Shown: one piece after another, positions 41,274 through 44,339 of the stretch
Layout of the letters: every line of letters begins with the position of its first letter
Position numbering within the stretch: position 1 is the stretch's first letter
NCBI GenBank assembly: GCA_041589175.1
Contig: JBFHWF010000014.1
Span: forward strand, 1-44,339
From: SZUA-229 sp041589175
Lineage (GTDB): Bacteria; Pseudomonadota; Gammaproteobacteria; SZUA-229
DNA: 44,339 bases
Direction of reading: 5' to 3'
The notes under the pieces: generated by a model
The model's database searches: none
What the model saw: only the letters and a program-made list of their open reading frames with translations
What the model was told of the DNA's origin: nothing
Made by a program: the position numbers and the translations under genes

Positions 41274-41338
41274 AGGCTAATATTTAGCCTCAATGCTGTA
41301 GATATGAAAGCCTGTCCCTGGCTGATATCAGTCGGGGA
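41274..41338 (+). repeat. two hairpins downstream of the VPLPA-CTERM gene
   Basis: AGGCTAA (41274-41280) pairs perfectly with TTAGCCT (41284-41290). Further on, 41315-41326 is nearly the reverse complement of 41327-41338, with two G-U-compatible differences. No strong T-run follows either one, so they are probable but not certain transcript ends for the plus-strand gene. Confidence 0.45.
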
Positions 41339-41419
41339 TATGTGGTTTATTGATCAGTGTTTAAGGTGATGCCTTTTGGTAAAAATGTTCGCAGCGCTAG
41401 ATGGTTACAATGAGGTATT

Positions 41420-43654
41420 TTAAATACTAATATCAACTGATGGTCTTGCATCATCATTGTATTCTGCAGTGCATTCGATGAGTCGGCTGGCTTTAATACC
41501 CTGTTGCTCAATAAGGTAGGCTTTTACTGTGTCGCTCCTCTGGTTGGCGAGCGTGATGAGTTTATTAAGAAGCGTATCGCTTATCGCGATATCTTTTTTC
41601 TCTGTATTTTTATCTATGTCCGTAGTCTGACCGGTAATAGCAAGCATATCTTTACGGTTGCTTTGCGCACACAGGGTCAGGTGAATGCCAGGGCGATCTT
41701 TCATCAGCTTGCCGAGTTTCTGAAGTGTCTGCTGATGTGTCTCGGTTAACTGTGCCAGTCCGGCTTCGAACAGAACAGGCTCAAAATTGAGTGCAGTTGC
41801 CAGGTTAAACAGGGCCTCTGTCGCGAACACCAGTCCGAACGGTGTGTAGTAATACAACACGGCAGTACTGATAGCTTTGGATGTTGCTTTCATAATGGCA
41901 TCCCGTGGATCAAATTCCGGGCTTTCGATATCGCCGCTTACCGGTATTTCCAGGCGGATGCTGTTGTCCCTGTCACGCAGCAGGGAAAGGCTGCTATTGA
42001 GAGGGAAGCCAAATTCACTATTGAGTTTTTCTGCGTCCTGTTTACTCAGGGGCTTTAGTTTAAACTGGTTTAATGTGAGTTTTACCGTACTGTTAATTTT
42101 CCCCTGGTCAACATTGAGTACCGCTGTTGAGTCAAGCTGTCCACTATGAATGGTGTGGCCAATCGCCTGACGTGTGATCGGTGAAAACAGTCGCAGGTCC
42201 AGTCCTGATACTTCTGCTTCACCCTGCAAGGATGGACGACTGGAGAATGGCGTTAATTCTGTGTTGAGATTTAACAGCCCATGTTTATCGATGGCGGTAT
42301 CAAGTTTAACGCGAGTCATTTTGTCAGTTGCTCTGCTATCAAGACTGCCAATGTCTAGCTGTATGTCATGTAGATCCAGCCGAAAAGGTTCCTTACCGCG
42401 TTTGTCCAGTAGTACGATATGCTGATTACTTTGAATATTTGTGCTACCAATAGAGTAGCTGAGCTTGTTATCTTGAGCCTGCTCAGCGCGATCAGCTGAT
42501 GTTTGCTTCTGCTTATTGCTGGCGGACAGCCAGGAATCTGTTTCCAGGCTTCCGTCACTATTGATAAGCAGAAAACTGCCAATGTCACTCAGTTCAATGC
42601 TTTTAATCGAAATATGTGAATTTGCAAAAGCTGTATCGTTAAGTAACAGTTTTTTAAAATGCAGAATATATTTCTGATCGTCAGGTTCGGTATGGCGTGG
42701 CAGTGCTCTCAATTGATTAAATTGAACAGCAGAGGCGCTGATTTTTTGGCTGGCGTCAATATTCAGCTTATTGATTGATGCAAATGAAAGTTCGAGTGTC
42801 TGTCGTTTTAATTTACGATCTTCGATTCTCAGGTGTTGTAGCTCAATCTGGTTGTTTTCTATAAATTGACTGGTGGCAGATGTATTGTTGCTGGCGAGAT
42901 AAATGTCACCGGCCCAGTTGAGTGTTTCCAGATAAGCGCAATAATCATCCATCAGGTTCTGATTACTATCATAACGCGTGAAGCAGCTGATTGGTTCATT
43001 GATGCTCAGATTGCCGCTAATAAGCAGTTGCGGAGATGATTCTGTCGACTGAGTGCCTGTCACGGACTGAATCGAACCCTGCCACTGCAGGCCATCAATG
43101 CTCTGGCAGAGTTGCTGTTCAGTTTTTTCCTGACTGTTCAGCTGGCTAAAGCAGATATTGAGTTTATCGAGTGAAAAACGACTGAGCGCAAACCCCCAGG
43201 CTGACTGCTCTGCCTGAGTCTGTGGTTGAGTTTCTGACTCAGGAAGCTGGATACCGGCAATATTGAGTCGTCCATCAGAGTGCTGTTTTATGGCCAGGGT
43301 AATCGTGTTTATCTGGATATCGTGCAACTTTAGTTGCTGTTCGAGCAGATCATCCCATGACCAGCCAAGGCTTACACTTCCCAGTTCCAGAACCTGAGCG
43401 TCGCTGGAAGTGGCCACAAGCCCATGTAATTTGAATTGCCCCTTGAGAAGGGAAATTTCGATATCGTCGATCGATGCTTCAAGCCCCTGTGATTCAAACC
43501 AGTCCAGTGTGCCCCAGACCAGCGCATAGGGCAGGCTTATCCGAGCGATTGATAGTAATACAACAGGGATCATGCATATGATTAACAGGATGACGAGCCA
43601 GCGGGTTTTGCTGGTACTGCTTCGGCTGTTTGTGTGTGCCTCTGTATGGTTCAT
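41420..43654 (-). CDS. DUF748 (AsmA-like) envelope protein
   Basis: This is a membrane-anchored periplasmic protein of 744 residues of the DUF748 family, related to AsmA/TamB-type proteins that bridge inner and outer membranes. One N-terminal membrane helix (about 18-40) is followed by repeated beta-strand segments (SIDDIEISLLKGQFKLHGL is the AsmA-like start), and LNLNTELTPFSSRPSLQGEA resembles the family core. Near 590-620, DPRDAIMKATSKAISTAVLYYYTPFG is typical of DUF748. The C-terminus (DTVKAYLIEQQGIKASRLIE) resembles an OmpA-type peptidoglycan-binding end. A role in lipid transport or outer-membrane upkeep is inferred only from the superfamily. Confidence 0.87.
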   Translation of the reverse strand: MNHTEAHTNSRSSTSKTRWLVILLIICMIPVVLLSIARISLPYALVWGTLDWFESQGLEASIDDIEISLLKGQFKLHGLVATSSDAQVLELGSVSLGWSWDDLLEQQLKLHDIQINTITLAIKQHSDGRLNIAGIQLPESETQPQTQAEQSAWGFALSRFSLDKLNICFSQLNSQEKTEQQLCQSIDGLQWQGSIQSVTGTQSTESSPQLLISGNLSINEPISCFTRYDSNQNLMDDYCAYLETLNWAGDIYLASNNTSATSQFIENNQIELQHLRIEDRKLKRQTLELSFASINKLNIDASQKISASAVQFNQLRALPRHTEPDDQKYILHFKKLLLNDTAFANSHISIKSIELSDIGSFLLINSDGSLETDSWLSASNKQKQTSADRAEQAQDNKLSYSIGSTNIQSNQHIVLLDKRGKEPFRLDLHDIQLDIGSLDSRATDKMTRVKLDTAIDKHGLLNLNTELTPFSSRPSLQGEAEVSGLDLRLFSPITRQAIGHTIHSGQLDSTAVLNVDQGKINSTVKLTLNQFKLKPLSKQDAEKLNSEFGFPLNSSLSLLRDRDNSIRLEIPVSGDIESPEFDPRDAIMKATSKAISTAVLYYYTPFGLVFATEALFNLATALNFEPVLFEAGLAQLTETHQQTLQKLGKLMKDRPGIHLTLCAQSNRKDMLAITGQTTDIDKNTEKKDIAISDTLLNKLITLANQRSDTVKAYLIEQQGIKASRLIECTAEYNDDARPSVDISI

Positions 43655-43841
43655 TAGGCTCCTGGCGTTGCTATCCCTGACGTCTATTTCGAGGGACTAA
43701 ATGATACACCTGTTTGGCAGAAAAGTGACTGGTTTTACCTGTCGCTTGCAACACTTAAATAGCTTTTCTTTAGTCCAGTAGTAATCAGGCTGGCAGGGGA
43801 TAGCTTTGCTATAGTCTCTTAAAGAATAGAGGGGAAATATT

Positions 43842-44339
43842 ATGAATGCCTGTATGAAAATTGCCTTCGTCCTGCCGCTAATCCTCGTATCTTCCTGTGG
43901 CATCGTACCAAAATTACAGGACCTGCCATCACTGGATTATATGTATATTCATGATAACCCCCGTGTTGGTGACTTCGCCGAATATTCGATGCAGGGCAGA
44001 GCGATGGTTGAGCGCATCGAGGTTGTAGACGTACTGCCAGGTAAAACCGTTATTCGTTATAACAAGCGGAATGAAGGTCAGAACCCTGAGACCTGGTATT
44101 ACCGTAAACTGGATCACGAAGGTCGTGTGCTACAGGCCTGGATGATTGAAGATGGACAGCGTTATGCAACGCCCGTGTCTCGTGCCGGTGAAATTGGTAG
44201 TATGGAACAGCGCACGCCAGTGAGGAAGTCGACTCCGGGGCGTATCAGGGTCCCAGCAGGTCGTTTTGCTATCCATGATACTAACAGCTTTATACATCGC
44301 CTGGATTTTGGCCTGGCAGGAACCGTGCATTCGACGATA
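43842..44339 (+). CDS. hypothetical lipoprotein, cut by the window end
   Basis: An open frame runs from ATG at 43842 to the last base (166 codons, no stop), so the 3' end is missing. The signal sequence MNACMKIAFVLPLILVSSCG has a lipobox with Cys19. The mature part starts IVPKLQDLPSLDYMYIHDNP, then RVGDFAEYSMQGRAMVERIE, and continues with strands such as TWYYRKLDHEGRVLQAWM. A ribosome site GAGGGG lies about 8 nt upstream. I do not recognise the family; the strand-rich ectodomain suggests a small beta-sandwich lipoprotein. It is divergent from the DUF748 gene across a 187-nt gap. Confidence 0.75.
   Translation, partial: MNACMKIAFVLPLILVSSCGIVPKLQDLPSLDYMYIHDNPRVGDFAEYSMQGRAMVERIEVVDVLPGKTVIRYNKRNEGQNPETWYYRKLDHEGRVLQAWMIEDGQRYATPVSRAGEIGSMEQRTPVRKSTPGRIRVPAGRFAIHDTNSFIHRLDFGLAGTVHSTI

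Noticed and set aside
1..44339. CRISPR array, tRNA, rRNA, insertion sequence or prophage
   Set aside because: No regularly spaced direct repeats, no cloverleaf, no transposase, integrase or phage structural motifs were found among the frames on either strand.

Overview
The window is about 44 kb of chromosome from what looks like a gammaproteobacterium. The evidence is a divergent rluC/rne pair, an ispG of the bacterial type, RNase E whose catalytic residues fall at the same positions as in E. coli, and a yqjF-yqjG-yhaK/yhaJ-like cluster. A DsrE-type sulfur-relay protein and four VPLPA-CTERM (exosortase-type) surface proteins would fit an environmental, possibly sulfur-metabolising lineage, but the genus cannot be named from sequence alone. 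I see no tRNA, rRNA, CRISPR array, insertion sequence, integrase or phage gene. The region reads as stable core genome rich in signal transduction.

Layout. 1-1318: two tandem VPLPA-CTERM exported proteins (the first probably cut by the window edge), ending at a terminator. 1399-3385 (minus): LysR regulator, NlpC/P60 lipoprotein and DUF2846-like lipoprotein. 3497-5709 (plus): DoxX, glutathionyl-hydroquinone reductase and pirin, divergent from the LysR gene across a perfect palindrome containing a LysR box. 5796-10270: sensory substrate-binding lipoprotein, hybrid histidine kinase and REC-EAL phosphodiesterase. 10267-12016 (minus): NTF2-like lipoprotein and ispG. 12151-16114 (plus): ATP-NAD kinase-like protein, M18 aminopeptidase, DUF938 methyltransferase, STAS-like protein and a small membrane protein. 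16218-18287 (minus): DUF2892 protein, DsrE-like protein, and an NAD-dependent epimerase whose Rossmann motif lies upstream of any standard start codon. 18551-18862: small conserved-looking protein.

18969-23710 (minus): a translationally coupled hybrid kinase (GAF-PAS-PAS-HisKA-HATPase-REC-REC) and a REC-HPt-REC-REC-GGDEF diguanylate cyclase. 23909-25676 (plus): TauE/SafE-type membrane protein and a sigma-54 activator with no sensory domain. 25673-26095 (minus): cysteine-rich protein. 26209-30330 (minus): CHASE2 Ser/Thr kinase, PP2C phosphatase and FHA protein, a eukaryote-like phospho-signalling operon. 30596-33251 (minus): rluC, a HAD phosphatase and sppA. 33853-36654: rne behind a 600-nt leader. 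36914-41264: VPLPA-CTERM proteins flanking a low-molecular-weight tyrosine phosphatase and gpmI. 41420-44339: DUF748 AsmA-like protein and a 3'-truncated lipoprotein.

The main theme is signalling. There is one c-di-GMP-degrading output fed by a periplasmic binding protein, one c-di-GMP-making output fed by a cytoplasmic hybrid kinase, and a Ser/Thr phosphorylation switch. The candidates for under-described biology are the SBP-hybrid kinase-EAL module, the possible HPt link between the two c-di-GMP systems, the CHASE2 kinase operon, and the orphan VPLPA-CTERM proteins.
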